Below, in pieces: positions 38,309 through 46,542 of a stretch of 64,000 bases of DNA. Position 1 is the stretch's first letter. Each line of letters starts with the position of its first letter. The stretch lies in assembly GCA_951812805.1 (NCBI GenBank), contig CATOSZ010000001.1, positions 1,240,001 to 1,304,000 on the forward strand. Reading direction: 5' to 3'. The notes under the pieces were generated by a model, which saw only the letters and a list, made by a program, of their open reading frames with translations, was not told the DNA's origin and ran no database searches. This DNA comes from an uncultured Alphaproteobacteria bacterium (GTDB taxonomy: Bacteria; Pseudomonadota; Alphaproteobacteria; GCA-2731375). Made by a program: the position numbers and the translations under genes.

Positions 38309-40402
38309 CTAGAGTTCGGCGACCAGGTTCAACCGATCGTCGACTCGGGCCCGGGCACCCGGGCCGATGACGCAGGTGCTCTCGCGCTCCTCGACCATGG
38401 CCGGGCCGACGATCTCCGCGCCGGGGCCGAGCGCATAGCGGTCATAGACCGTCGCGTCGACGAAGCCGTCGCCGAAGTAGGCGCGCCGGGTGCCCTTGAC
38501 CGCATCGGCGGCTTTCCCCGAACCGCCCGTGTCCGTGCCCTCCAGCCGATGGGTGCCTTCAAGGTCGGCTTCCGGCCCCTTGGCCTCGACCTTCCAGGTG
38601 ACGATCTCCAGCGGCTCCTCCAGAAACGTTTCGGCAAAGACCTCGGCATAGCGCGCGCGGAACAGCGCCTCCAGCCGGGCGAAGGCGGCCTCGGGCGCCT
38701 CGTCTTCCGGCAGCGTGACCTCGATTTCGTAGCCCTGGCCCTGGTAGCGCATGTCGAGGCGGCGAATGACGCTCTGCTCCGCCGCCGCCACGCCAGCCCG
38801 GTCGAGAAAGCCGCGGGCCTCCGCCTCCAGGGCGGTGAAGTTCCCGGCAAAGGCCACCCCGTCCAGATCCTCGACGAACAGCCGGCGCGAGCGCGCGATT
38901 TCGAAGCCCAACGGGCTCACCAGCAAACCAAGCGCCGACATCACGCCTGCACCGATCGGGAAAACCACCCGGGGAATGCGTAGCTTCGCGGCGATCGCCA
39001 GCGCATGCACGGGGCCCGAACCGCCGAAGGCCACCATGGATGAGGCGCGATAGTCGAAGCCACGCTCGGAGGCATGGATGCGGAAGGCGCGGGCGACGTC
39101 CTCGTTGATGACCTCGTGCACGCCCCAGGCGGCCCGCGCCGCATCGAGGGAGAGCGGCCCGGCGACGTCCGCCGTCAGCACACCCTTCGCCCCCTCGACG
39201 TCGAGGGCGAATTCCCCGCCGAGAAAGAACCCCGGATCCAAGTAACCGAGCAGCAGGTTGGCATCGGTCAGCGTCGCTCGTTGTCCGCCCTGGCCGTAGC
39301 AGGCCGGTCCCGGCTCCGCGCCGGCGCTGCGCGGTCCGACGCGGATGACGCCGCGCTCGTCGACCTCGGCGATCGAGCCGCCGCCGGCGCCGATCTCGAT
39401 CATGTCGATCACCGGGATCTTCACCGGCAGGCCGCTGCCCCGCTTGAACTCGTGCACCCGGGCGACTTCCATGTCGTACATCTTCAACGGCTCACCCGCC
39501 TTGACCAACGCGCCCTTGGCCGTGGTCCCGCCCATGTCGAAGGACAGCAGGTTCGGCAAGTCGAGGGCGCGGCCGTGATGGGCCGACATCAGGGCGCCCG
39601 CCGCGGGCCCGCTTTCCAGCGCGCGGACCGGAAAACGCCGCGCGGCATCCGGGCTCAGGGAATTGCCGGACGAGGTCATGATCGCCAGCCGGCCTTCGAA
39701 GCCGCGCGCCGCCAGCCCGTCCTCCAGCCGCGCCAGGTAACGGTCGAACATCGGCTGGGTGTAGGCGTTCATCGTCGTCGTCGTCCAGCGCTCGTATTCC
39801 CGCATGTTGGCGAAGATCTCGGCGCTGATGGAGACCTGGAACTGGGGAAACTCCGCCGCCAGCATTTCCTTCACCGCCAGCTCGTGCGCCGGGTTGGCAT
39901 AGCTGTGCAGGAAACAGACGGCGAGCGCGACGACGTCCTCGCCCGACTCGGCGAGCGCCCGCGCACCGGCCCGCGCGCTGTCGAGGTCGAGGGCGATATC
40001 GACCCCGCCATCGTAGCGCATGCGTTCCGCCACCTCGAAGCGCAGCCGGCGCGGGACCAGCGGATCGGGAAACACCAGGCGCAGGTCGAACAGGTCGTAG
40101 CGCTGCTCCAGCCCCATATCGAGGATGTCGCGAAAGCCCTCGGTCACCAGCATGCCGGTGACCGCGCCCTTGCGTTCGATGACCGCGTTGGTGACGAGCG
40201 TCGTGCCGTGCGCCACCAGCTCGACCGCGTCCAGGCCGATGCCGGCGCGCGCCAGCAGGACCTCGATGCCGTCCAGCACCGCGCGGGAGGGATCGGTGGG
40301 CGTGGTCAGCTGCTTGTGCACGGCCATGCGGCCGCCGGCCGCATCGAACAGGGCGAAGTCGGTGAAGGTGCCGCCGATATCGACGCCGACGCGATGGCTC
40401 AT
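38309..40402 (-). CDS. HyuA-type hydantoinase/5-oxoprolinase subunit A
   Basis: A 697-residue member of the N-methylhydantoinase A/oxoprolinase family, enzymes that use ATP to open a lactam or hydantoin ring or carboxylate ketones. GVDIGGTFTDFALFD is the ASKHA-type ATP loop, NAVIERKGAVTGMLVT, SFDMGGTTAKGAL and AFGGSGPVHALAIA are the other hallmarks. No HyuB partner gene lies next to it, which is unusual. The start at 40402 has GGAG eight bases before it. It is the last gene of the leftward run with the racemase-like and AcnX genes, 16 bp after the former. Confidence 0.88.
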   Translation of the reverse strand: MSHRVGVDIGGTFTDFALFDAAGGRMAVHKQLTTPTDPSRAVLDGIEVLLARAGIGLDAVELVAHGTTLVTNAVIERKGAVTGMLVTEGFRDILDMGLEQRYDLFDLRLVFPDPLVPRRLRFEVAERMRYDGGVDIALDLDSARAGARALAESGEDVVALAVCFLHSYANPAHELAVKEMLAAEFPQFQVSISAEIFANMREYERWTTTTMNAYTQPMFDRYLARLEDGLAARGFEGRLAIMTSSGNSLSPDAARRFPVRALESGPAAGALMSAHHGRALDLPNLLSFDMGGTTAKGALVKAGEPLKMYDMEVARVHEFKRGSGLPVKIPVIDMIEIGAGGGSIAEVDERGVIRVGPRSAGAEPGPACYGQGGQRATLTDANLLLGYLDPGFFLGGEFALDVEGAKGVLTADVAGPLSLDAARAAWGVHEVINEDVARAFRIHASERGFDYRASSMVAFGGSGPVHALAIAAKLRIPRVVFPIGAGVMSALGLLVSPLGFEIARSRRLFVEDLDGVAFAGNFTALEAEARGFLDRAGVAAAEQSVIRRLDMRYQGQGYEIEVTLPEDEAPEAAFARLEALFRARYAEVFAETFLEEPLEIVTWKVEAKGPEADLEGTHRLEGTDTGGSGKAADAVKGTRRAYFGDGFVDATVYDRYALGPGAEIVGPAMVEERESTCVIGPGARARVDDRLNLVAEL

Positions 40403-40418
40403 GACGCGAACTCCAAGT

Positions 40419-41552
40419 TCAGGGGGACGAATAGTGACGCGGCAGACGGCCAGAGAGCGACATGATGACGTCGATTTCGCGCGCGCGCCACCAGCCGGCG
40501 ACCTCGCCGAGGGTGATGTTTTCCGCGCCGTCGGCACCGATGATAGTAACCGTGTCTCCGATCGTCGTTTCCTCGTCATCATCGGAAAGATCGATCGTCA
40601 GATGCTCCAGCGACACCGCGATGATCGGCGCGCGCCGGCCCCGCACCAAAACACTGGCGCCGAGGCCGCGGGCCGGCGGGCGATTGCCGTCGGCGAGACC
40701 AAAGGGGACGACGCCGATCCGGGTCGGCGTACCCTCGGCCCGGGCGAGGAAGCCGCCGCGCCGATCGCTGTCCGCCAGGGGATGTTCGCCGACGTGGATC
40801 AGCTCGCCGCGCACGGCGCGCAATACCGGCTCGAACCCGCGCATGTCCGCAACATCGGGATCGGCCGGCGCCAGGCCGTAGAGGATGTGCCCCGGGCAGA
40901 CCGAGTCGGCAGCGCTTTCCAGGCCGGCGGCGAGGCCGGCGCTCGCCAGGGCTTGCGTCGCCTCGACCGACACCCCCGCCTGCCCCATGGCGGCCAGCAG
41001 GCCGTCGAATTCGGCCAAATGGTCGCGCGCCCACTCCCGCCCCGCCGCGTCGCCGAAAGCGAGGTGGGTATAGACACCGGCCAGCCGCACGCCCGGCAGT
41101 TCCGCTACCGAACGGATAAGGGGGAGCGCGTCGGCCAGCGGCACGCCCACCCGGTTGAGCCCGGCATCGACCTTGATGAAGACCGGCGCGTCCGCGACCC
41201 CGGCCCCCGCCGCCGCCCGGGCCTGTTCGAGGTCCGTCACCGTCGGGATCAGGCCGGCGCGAACCAACGCCGGGATGCCGGCGGCGAGCGCGCCGGCGAA
41301 GATCAGGATCGGCGTCAGGACACCGGCCTCGCGGATCGCCAGCGCCTCCGCCATCGAACCGGTCGACAGCATGTAGACGTCCTCGGCGGCGAGGCGGCGC
41401 GCCACCTCGACCGCGCCGTGGCCATAGGCGTCGCCCTTCAGGGAAGCGATGACCTTGGTCGATAGACCGGCGAATTCGACGATGCGGGCATGGTTGCGGA
41501 CGAGCGCCTCGCCGTCGAACTCCATCCAGATCGGCCGGATATCATGGGTCAT
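40419..41552 (-). CDS. Alanine racemase-like PLP protein with altered catalytic residues
   Basis: A 377-residue fold-type III PLP protein. The PLP Lys sits in SLKGDAYGHG (canonical KANAYGHG), and the TIM barrel and C-terminal beta domain are visible (FIKVDAGLNRVGV, YTHLAFGD, VVPFGLADG, VLVRGRRAPII). The second acid/base of true alanine racemases, the Tyr in the SYGxTY segment, falls where this protein has GGFLARAEG, so Tyr seems missing; CMDQ is replaced by SLEH and GYADG by GLADG. It may thus act on another amino acid or catalyse a different PLP reaction. It overlaps the AcnX small subunit gene by ATGA, which ties it to that pathway rather than to cell-wall synthesis. Confidence 0.8.
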   Translation of the reverse strand: MTHDIRPIWMEFDGEALVRNHARIVEFAGLSTKVIASLKGDAYGHGAVEVARRLAAEDVYMLSTGSMAEALAIREAGVLTPILIFAGALAAGIPALVRAGLIPTVTDLEQARAAAGAGVADAPVFIKVDAGLNRVGVPLADALPLIRSVAELPGVRLAGVYTHLAFGDAAGREWARDHLAEFDGLLAAMGQAGVSVEATQALASAGLAAGLESAADSVCPGHILYGLAPADPDVADMRGFEPVLRAVRGELIHVGEHPLADSDRRGGFLARAEGTPTRIGVVPFGLADGNRPPARGLGASVLVRGRRAPIIAVSLEHLTIDLSDDDEETTIGDTVTIIGADGAENITLGEVAGWWRAREIDVIMSLSGRLPRHYSSP

Positions 41553-41971
41553 GGCAAGCCCTCCTCGCGCAACAGACGGATGACGCCCGCCTCACCGTCG
41601 ACCTCGACGGGATCGCCGTTGCGCAGCCAGTCCTCGGGCGGCAGGGCCGGCTCGGTCAGCACCGGGATGCCGGCCAGCATGGCGCCCTGCACGACGGAGG
41701 GGTCCGGCATGCCGAGCGGCACCAGCGCCAGCGGATGGGTGCCGTGCACGTGCAGCTGATAGATGAAACGCCAGGCGCCGGCCGAACCCATGGAGGCCGG
41801 AAAGAACAGGACCGTGCCGGCGAGGCTCGCGTTGGCGACGCTCTCCAACTCGCCGACGATCCGGCCGGAGCGGATGTCGACGTCGCCCAGGAAGGAGATC
41901 GGGTCGGCCGAGATCAGCGCCGGGCCCCGCGCCCGGCCGGGGACGACGACACGGGCGGCGACCTCCCTCAT
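41549..41971 (-). CDS. AcnX-type dehydratase, small subunit (DUF126 swivel domain)
   Basis: A 140-residue DUF126 protein, the swivelling domain of aconitase X. ARVVVPGRARGPALISADPISFLGDVDIRSG begins like the family (key: GPALIS, PISFLGDVD), and SVANASLAGTVLFFPASMGSAGAWRFIYQL has the conserved GTV...P...GS pattern with Ser for substrate binding. It pairs with the large subunit encoded just upstream, overlapping by ATGA at 41968-41971. In other bacteria two-subunit AcnX enzymes dehydrate cis-3-hydroxy-L-proline; archaeal ones dehydrate mevalonate 5-phosphate. Confidence 0.88.
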   Translation of the reverse strand: MREVAARVVVPGRARGPALISADPISFLGDVDIRSGRIVGELESVANASLAGTVLFFPASMGSAGAWRFIYQLHVHGTHPLALVPLGMPDPSVVQGAMLAGIPVLTEPALPPEDWLRNGDPVEVDGEAGVIRLLREEGLP

Positions 41972-43239
41972 GGCCCGGCCTCGCGGGGGACGAAGCGGCC
42001 GGCGACGGCGCTGGCGATCGCCCCCTCGGCGCTGGTCAGCAGGGTGTCGCAGCGGATCATGTCGCGCACGTACTTCGCCTGCTTGGCGCTGTCGAGCACG
42101 ATGGCGCGCATCGGCGGCGGCACGACGCCCAGCGCCGGATCGGGCGAAACGGTGCGGGCGAAATGGCAGCTCATGGGACAGGTGTCGGAAATTACCCGGG
42201 CACCGGCCCGTTCCATGCTTTGGACCAGGCCCGCCTCTTCCGCCATGCGGCGCACGGTGCGGCTGGTCGTCACCCAAAGCTCGATATCCGAATGTACCCG
42301 CTTGCCGTCGAGCAATCCGGCATAGAGGCGCATCTCCTCCATCGAGGCATGCGGGCAGCCGACATGCACCAGATCGACGGCATCGCCCGGCCCGGTGGTG
42401 AAACGGGCATAGACCTCGGCGACATCACTCGCGCCGACCGACAGGGCCGGGGGCGGCGGACCGTCGAAGGCCGCCGCGACATCGGCGAAGGGCGGCGTCA
42501 GTCCCGGCAGAATGAACATCGAAACCCCGCCCGAGGTGGCGAGCGCGGCGCCGAGCGCATCCAGCTCGTCCAGGCTCGGGCGGCGTGGCGGCGGCTCGAA
42601 CACCGGTACGCCACCCCCGACCTCGGCACCGACATGGAAGCCGAGGCAGCTCCAATCGCTGATCGTCTCGAGCGGCGCCTCGATCCGCACCAGGTGCGTG
42701 CCGCGGCGATTCGCCTCCAGGTGATAGCCGAAGCGCGGATAGCGCCCCGTCAGCGCGGCATACGTGGCGAAAAAGCCGTCCCGGTTGGACCGCGCACCCA
42801 GGACCGAATTGCAGAAGATGGTCACCGTCGATTCGATCGAGACCATGTGGGTATTCCAGGTCGGCCAGTGCCCGGCCCAATAGGGCGTGCAAGTGAAGGC
42901 AGAGGCGCTACCCATCGCCCGGTGCGCATCGGCCGCGCGGGATTGCAGGCGGAACAAAGCCTCCGGCGCGCCCGTCGCCTGCCAGTTCACGAGATCAGCG
43001 TTGGCGATGTTGGCACTCGACGGCACGATGACCTTGGCGCCGGCGTCCGCCAGGTCGGTCATCAACTCGACATCGCCCTGATAGAGCGCCATGCCCGAAT
43101 GGATATGGGCATAGCCGATATCCACCATGTCCGGGGCATCGTAGGCCTCGCCCAGGCGGACGAGGTCCGCCATGGCACGGGCCGCCGCCGGCCCCTTGGC
43201 GCCGTCCAACAAGGCCTGGTCTTCCGCCGTCAATTCCAT
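41968..43239 (-). CDS. AcnX-type dehydratase, large catalytic subunit (DUF521)
   Basis: A 423-residue aconitase X catalytic subunit. DIGYAHIHSGMALYQGDVEL, VPSSANIANADLVNW, ESTVTIFCNSVLGARSNRDG and VHVGCPHASMEEM are hallmark segments. Cysteines in IFCNSV, VGCPHAS and SDTCPMSC would bind the iron-sulfur or iron centre. ATG 43239 follows GGAGGG. It heads the leftward run and faces the TPP enzyme gene across about 90 bp. Likely reaction: removal of water from a hydroxylated amino acid or acid. The actual substrate is not defined by sequence; cis-3-hydroxyproline is one candidate. Confidence 0.9.
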   Translation of the reverse strand: MELTAEDQALLDGAKGPAAARAMADLVRLGEAYDAPDMVDIGYAHIHSGMALYQGDVELMTDLADAGAKVIVPSSANIANADLVNWQATGAPEALFRLQSRAADAHRAMGSASAFTCTPYWAGHWPTWNTHMVSIESTVTIFCNSVLGARSNRDGFFATYAALTGRYPRFGYHLEANRRGTHLVRIEAPLETISDWSCLGFHVGAEVGGGVPVFEPPPRRPSLDELDALGAALATSGGVSMFILPGLTPPFADVAAAFDGPPPPALSVGASDVAEVYARFTTGPGDAVDLVHVGCPHASMEEMRLYAGLLDGKRVHSDIELWVTTSRTVRRMAEEAGLVQSMERAGARVISDTCPMSCHFARTVSPDPALGVVPPPMRAIVLDSAKQAKYVRDMIRCDTLLTSAEGAIASAVAGRFVPREAGP

Positions 43240-43330
43240 CACCGCCCTCCGAAAGGCGAGCCTAGCATGGGCGCCCGAGCGGCCCTATGCTCTACCCCTT
43301 CACGTAGCGGGATGTTTGGGAGTGTGGGCG

Positions 43331-45037
43331 TTGGCTGAAGAACTCGGCAATCAAATGAACGGCGCGGAGGCCTTCGTCCGCATGCTGGAGGGCCACGGCG
43401 TGCGCCATATCTTCGGGCTCTGCGGTGATACCACCCTGCCGCTTTACGACGCCCTCTACCGCCTCGACCATGGCATGGAACACATCCTCTGCCGGGACGA
43501 GCGGTCGGCGGCCTACATGGCGGACGGCTATGCCCGGGTCACCGGCAAGGTCGGCGTCTGCGAGGGGCCGAGCGGCGGCGGCGCCACCTACATCCTGCCG
43601 GGCGTGGTCGAGGCGAACGAAAGCTCGATCCCCATCCTCGCCGTGACCACCGACATCTCGGTATCCGCCCGCGGCCACTATGCGCTGACGGAACTCGACC
43701 AGGAGGCGTTGTTCCGCCCGCTGACCAAATGGAACCGGACCCTGGACAGCGCGGCCGAAATTCCCGAAACCCTGCGCACCGCCTTTCGCCGCATGACCGG
43801 CGGCCGGCCGGGCGCCGCGCACATCGGGCTGCCCTACGACGTCCAGCGCGGCACGGTCGAGGCGGAAACGGTATGGGCGGAGGAACGCTACGGCAGCTTT
43901 CCGAACGACCGCGTCGCCCCCGATCCAGCGTGCGTCGAGGCCGCGGCCATCGCGCTGTGGGAGGCGCGCGAACCCCTGATCATCTGCGGCGGCGGGCCGG
44001 TCCTCGCCGGCGCGGAAGACGCCGTGCGCGAGCTCGCCATCCTGCTGGAGGCGCCCGTCGCCTCGACGGTGAGCGGTCGCGGCGTCATCGCGGACAGCCA
44101 TCCCCTCGCCGTCGGCGCGGTCGGCTCCAACGGCGGCACCATGCCGACCCGGGGAATCGTCGAGGCGGCGGACCTGGTGCTGTTCATCGGCTGCCGCGCC
44201 GGCTCCGTCACGACGGAGCGCTGGCGCTTCCCGGCGCCCGGCACGCGGATCATCCACATCGACAGCGACGAAGCCGTCATCGGCGCCAACTACCGCACGG
44301 AGGTCGGCGTCGTCGGCGATGCCCGCCTCGCACTCGAGGCCCTGGTCGCCGAGGTGAAGGCCCGCCGCCAGGCCGCCCCGATCCGCCAGCAGGGCCGCCG
44401 CGCCGCGCTCAAGGCGCGGGAGGAGAAGTTCGCCGCCTTCGCCGAGCTGGCGGCGAGTGACGAGACGCCGATCCGCCCGGAACGCGTGGTCGCCACCTTG
44501 AACGAGCTGCTGCCCCGCGACGCGGTCATCGTCGCCGATCCCGGCACCCCCTGCCCCTACTTCACCGCCTACTACAAACTGTTGGAGACCGGACGGCATT
44601 TCTTTTCCAACCGGGCGCACGGCGCGCTCGGCTACTCCCTCGCCGCCGCCATGGGTGCGCAGATCGGCCGTCCGGGTTCCAAATGCGTCTCGGTCATGGG
44701 CGACGGTTCCTTCGGCTTCACGGTCGGTGAGCTGGAGACGGTGGCCCGCCACCGGGTGCCGATCACCATGATCGTCTTCGCCAACGGCGTTTACGGCTGG
44801 ATCAAGGCCGGACAGAAGACCGGCTTCGGGGAACGCTATTACTCCGTCGATTTTTCCGCCACGGACCATGCCAAGGTGGCCGCCGCCTTCGGCATCGAAA
44901 GCTACCGCGTGACCGAGCCTGGCGAGTTGCGCGGCACCCTCATGAAGGCGCTGGAGGCCGAGGGCCCGACCCTGGTCGACATCATCTCCCAACCCCTGCA
45001 GGAGGCTCGCGCCCCGGTCAGCGAGTGGATCGCATGA
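43331..45037 (+). CDS. Thiamine pyrophosphate-dependent enzyme (acetolactate synthase-like)
   Basis: A 568-residue TPP enzyme with the usual three domains. CRDERSAAYMADGYARVTG contains the Glu that activates thiamine; the central domain has IICGGGPVLAGAEDAV; and the C-terminal GDGSFGFTVGELETV...NGVYGW is the metal-TPP motif. It resembles decarboxylases/carboligases with unknown 2-oxo acid substrates. The start is unclear: TTG 43331 has GGGAG eight bases upstream, while ATG 43355 also fits the domain. It leads the rightward run and overlaps the racemase-like gene by ATGA. In Pseudomonas-type aspartate dehydrogenase clusters a similar enzyme is present, as I recall. Confidence 0.87.
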   Translation: MAEELGNQMNGAEAFVRMLEGHGVRHIFGLCGDTTLPLYDALYRLDHGMEHILCRDERSAAYMADGYARVTGKVGVCEGPSGGGATYILPGVVEANESSIPILAVTTDISVSARGHYALTELDQEALFRPLTKWNRTLDSAAEIPETLRTAFRRMTGGRPGAAHIGLPYDVQRGTVEAETVWAEERYGSFPNDRVAPDPACVEAAAIALWEAREPLIICGGGPVLAGAEDAVRELAILLEAPVASTVSGRGVIADSHPLAVGAVGSNGGTMPTRGIVEAADLVLFIGCRAGSVTTERWRFPAPGTRIIHIDSDEAVIGANYRTEVGVVGDARLALEALVAEVKARRQAAPIRQQGRRAALKAREEKFAAFAELAASDETPIRPERVVATLNELLPRDAVIVADPGTPCPYFTAYYKLLETGRHFFSNRAHGALGYSLAAAMGAQIGRPGSKCVSVMGDGSFGFTVGELETVARHRVPITMIVFANGVYGWIKAGQKTGFGERYYSVDFSATDHAKVAAAFGIESYRVTEPGELRGTLMKALEAEGPTLVDIISQPLQEARAPVSEWIA

Positions 45038-45789
45038 ACGACAACCTGTCCCGTCCGCAAACCACCCGCCGCATCGCGCGCGGCGGCAAGACCGTCTACG
45101 GCGCCAGCGTCGGCATCCTGATGCTGGAAAGCCGCTTTCCCCGCATTTCCGGCGACATGGGCAACGCTGAAAGCTGGCCCTTCCCGATCCGCTTCCGCGT
45201 CGTCCGCGGCGCCACACCGAAACGGGTGGTGACGGAGCGGGCCGAAGGCCTGCTGGAAGATTTCGTCGACGCGGCGAACGAATTGGTGAAGGACGGCTGC
45301 GACGGCATTACCACTACCTGCGGGTTTCTGTCGCTGTTCCAGGCGGAACTGGCGACGCGCTGCGCCGTGCCGGTCGCCACCTCCTCGTTGATGCAGGCGG
45401 GCGCGATCCAGGCCCTGCTGCCGCCGGGCCGCCGGGTCGGCATCCTGACGATCTCCGCCGCCGCGCTCTCGCCGGAACATCTGGCGGCGGCCAACGTGGC
45501 GGCCGACACGCCCGTGGTCGGCGTCGAAGGGGGCCGCGAGTTCGCCCGCGTCATCATCGGCGACGAGATGGAGATGGACGTCGAGCTGGCGAAGCGCGAC
45601 CTGATCGAGGGCGCCCGCCGCCTGGTCGCCGACAACCCCGAGGTCGGTGCCATCCTGCTGGAATGCACCAACATGGTGCCGCACGCCCGGGCGATTTCCG
45701 AGGCGACGGGCCTGGCGACCTTCTCCATCCACAGCTTCGTCAGCTGGTTCCAATCCGGCCTGCGCCCGCCGCGCTTTCCCGAGGACTGA
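45034..45789 (+). CDS. Aspartate/glutamate racemase-superfamily protein
   Basis: A 251-residue member of the Asp/Glu/hydantoin racemase superfamily, cofactor-independent enzymes that use two cysteines. DGITTTCGFLSLFQ carries the first Cys, LLECTNMVPHA the second. Relatives include maleate isomerase, arylmalonate decarboxylase and hydantoin racemase. It overlaps the TPP enzyme gene by ATGA and precedes the SDR gene by 3 bp, so it belongs to the same route. Which isomerisation it performs is not evident, but a dicarboxylic or amino acid substrate is likely. Confidence 0.8.
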   Translation: MNDNLSRPQTTRRIARGGKTVYGASVGILMLESRFPRISGDMGNAESWPFPIRFRVVRGATPKRVVTERAEGLLEDFVDAANELVKDGCDGITTTCGFLSLFQAELATRCAVPVATSSLMQAGAIQALLPPGRRVGILTISAAALSPEHLAAANVAADTPVVGVEGGREFARVIIGDEMEMDVELAKRDLIEGARRLVADNPEVGAILLECTNMVPHARAISEATGLATFSIHSFVSWFQSGLRPPRFPED

Positions 45790-45792
45790 GCC

Positions 45793-46542
45793 ATGGGACG
45801 CGCCATTCTCGTGACCGGGGCTGCGAGCGGCATCGGCGCCGCGGTCTGCCGCCGGCTGGCCGCGCCGGGTGTCTCCCTCCTGGTGCACACCCGGGCGAAC
45901 CGCGACGGCGCCGAACGAACGGCGGCGGCGGCCCGTGAACGCGGCGCCGAAGCGGTCGTCTCCCTCGGCGACCTGGAAGAGGCGGAAACCGGCGGCCGTC
46001 TCGTGGCCGAAGCCGAGGCGGCGTTTGGCGGGCTGGACGCCCTCGTCGCCAACGCAGGCTTCGCCCACCGCGCGCGCCTCGGGGAATTGGAGGCGGCAGA
46101 CCTCGAGCGATCGCTTAGGGCGATCACCACGAGCTTTCTGCATTTGGCCCGTGCGGCCCTGCCCTTGCTGGCCGCGGCGGAGGACGGCCGCGTCGTCGCC
46201 GTCAGCTCCTTCGTCGCCCATGTCTTTCCCTATGACGGCAATATCTTTGCGGGCTCCGCCGCGGCGAAGGCGGGGCTGGAAGCGCTCGCCAAGGCCCTGG
46301 CGGCGGAGGCCGCGGCGACAAGTGTCACCGTGAACACCGTCGCGCCCGGCTATATCCGGAAGGATCCCGGCACCCACGCGGCGGTCGGTGCCGGCGGCCA
46401 CGACCAGGCCGCGCGCCGGATTCCGCTCGGCCGGCCCGGCCTGCCGGACGAGGTCGCCTCCCTCATCGCCTATCTGTTCACACCGGAGGCCGGCTACATC
46501 ACCGGCCAGGTGATCCACGTCGACGGCGGGCTCGGGCTGTGA
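45793..46542 (+). CDS. Short-chain dehydrogenase/reductase with altered active site
   Basis: A 249-residue SDR. LVTGAASGIGAAV is the NAD(P) loop, VANAGFAH the NAG motif, and VNTVAPGYIRKDP plus the C-terminal DGGLGL are typical. VAVSSFVAH supplies the catalytic Ser, but the usual YxxxK reads SAAAK in GSAAAKAGLEAL, so the Tyr appears replaced by Ser while the Lys is kept. Such a change normally kills or alters the dehydrogenase reaction. The gene is 3 bp after the racemase-like gene and overlaps the MmgE/PrpD gene by GTGA. Confidence 0.87.
   Translation: MGRAILVTGAASGIGAAVCRRLAAPGVSLLVHTRANRDGAERTAAAARERGAEAVVSLGDLEEAETGGRLVAEAEAAFGGLDALVANAGFAHRARLGELEAADLERSLRAITTSFLHLARAALPLLAAAEDGRVVAVSSFVAHVFPYDGNIFAGSAAAKAGLEALAKALAAEAAATSVTVNTVAPGYIRKDPGTHAAVGAGGHDQAARRIPLGRPGLPDEVASLIAYLFTPEAGYITGQVIHVDGGLGL

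Noticed and set aside
40419..41552. Housekeeping alanine racemase (alr/dadX)
   Set aside because: The altered catalytic segment and the overlap with AcnX genes argue against a cell-wall role.
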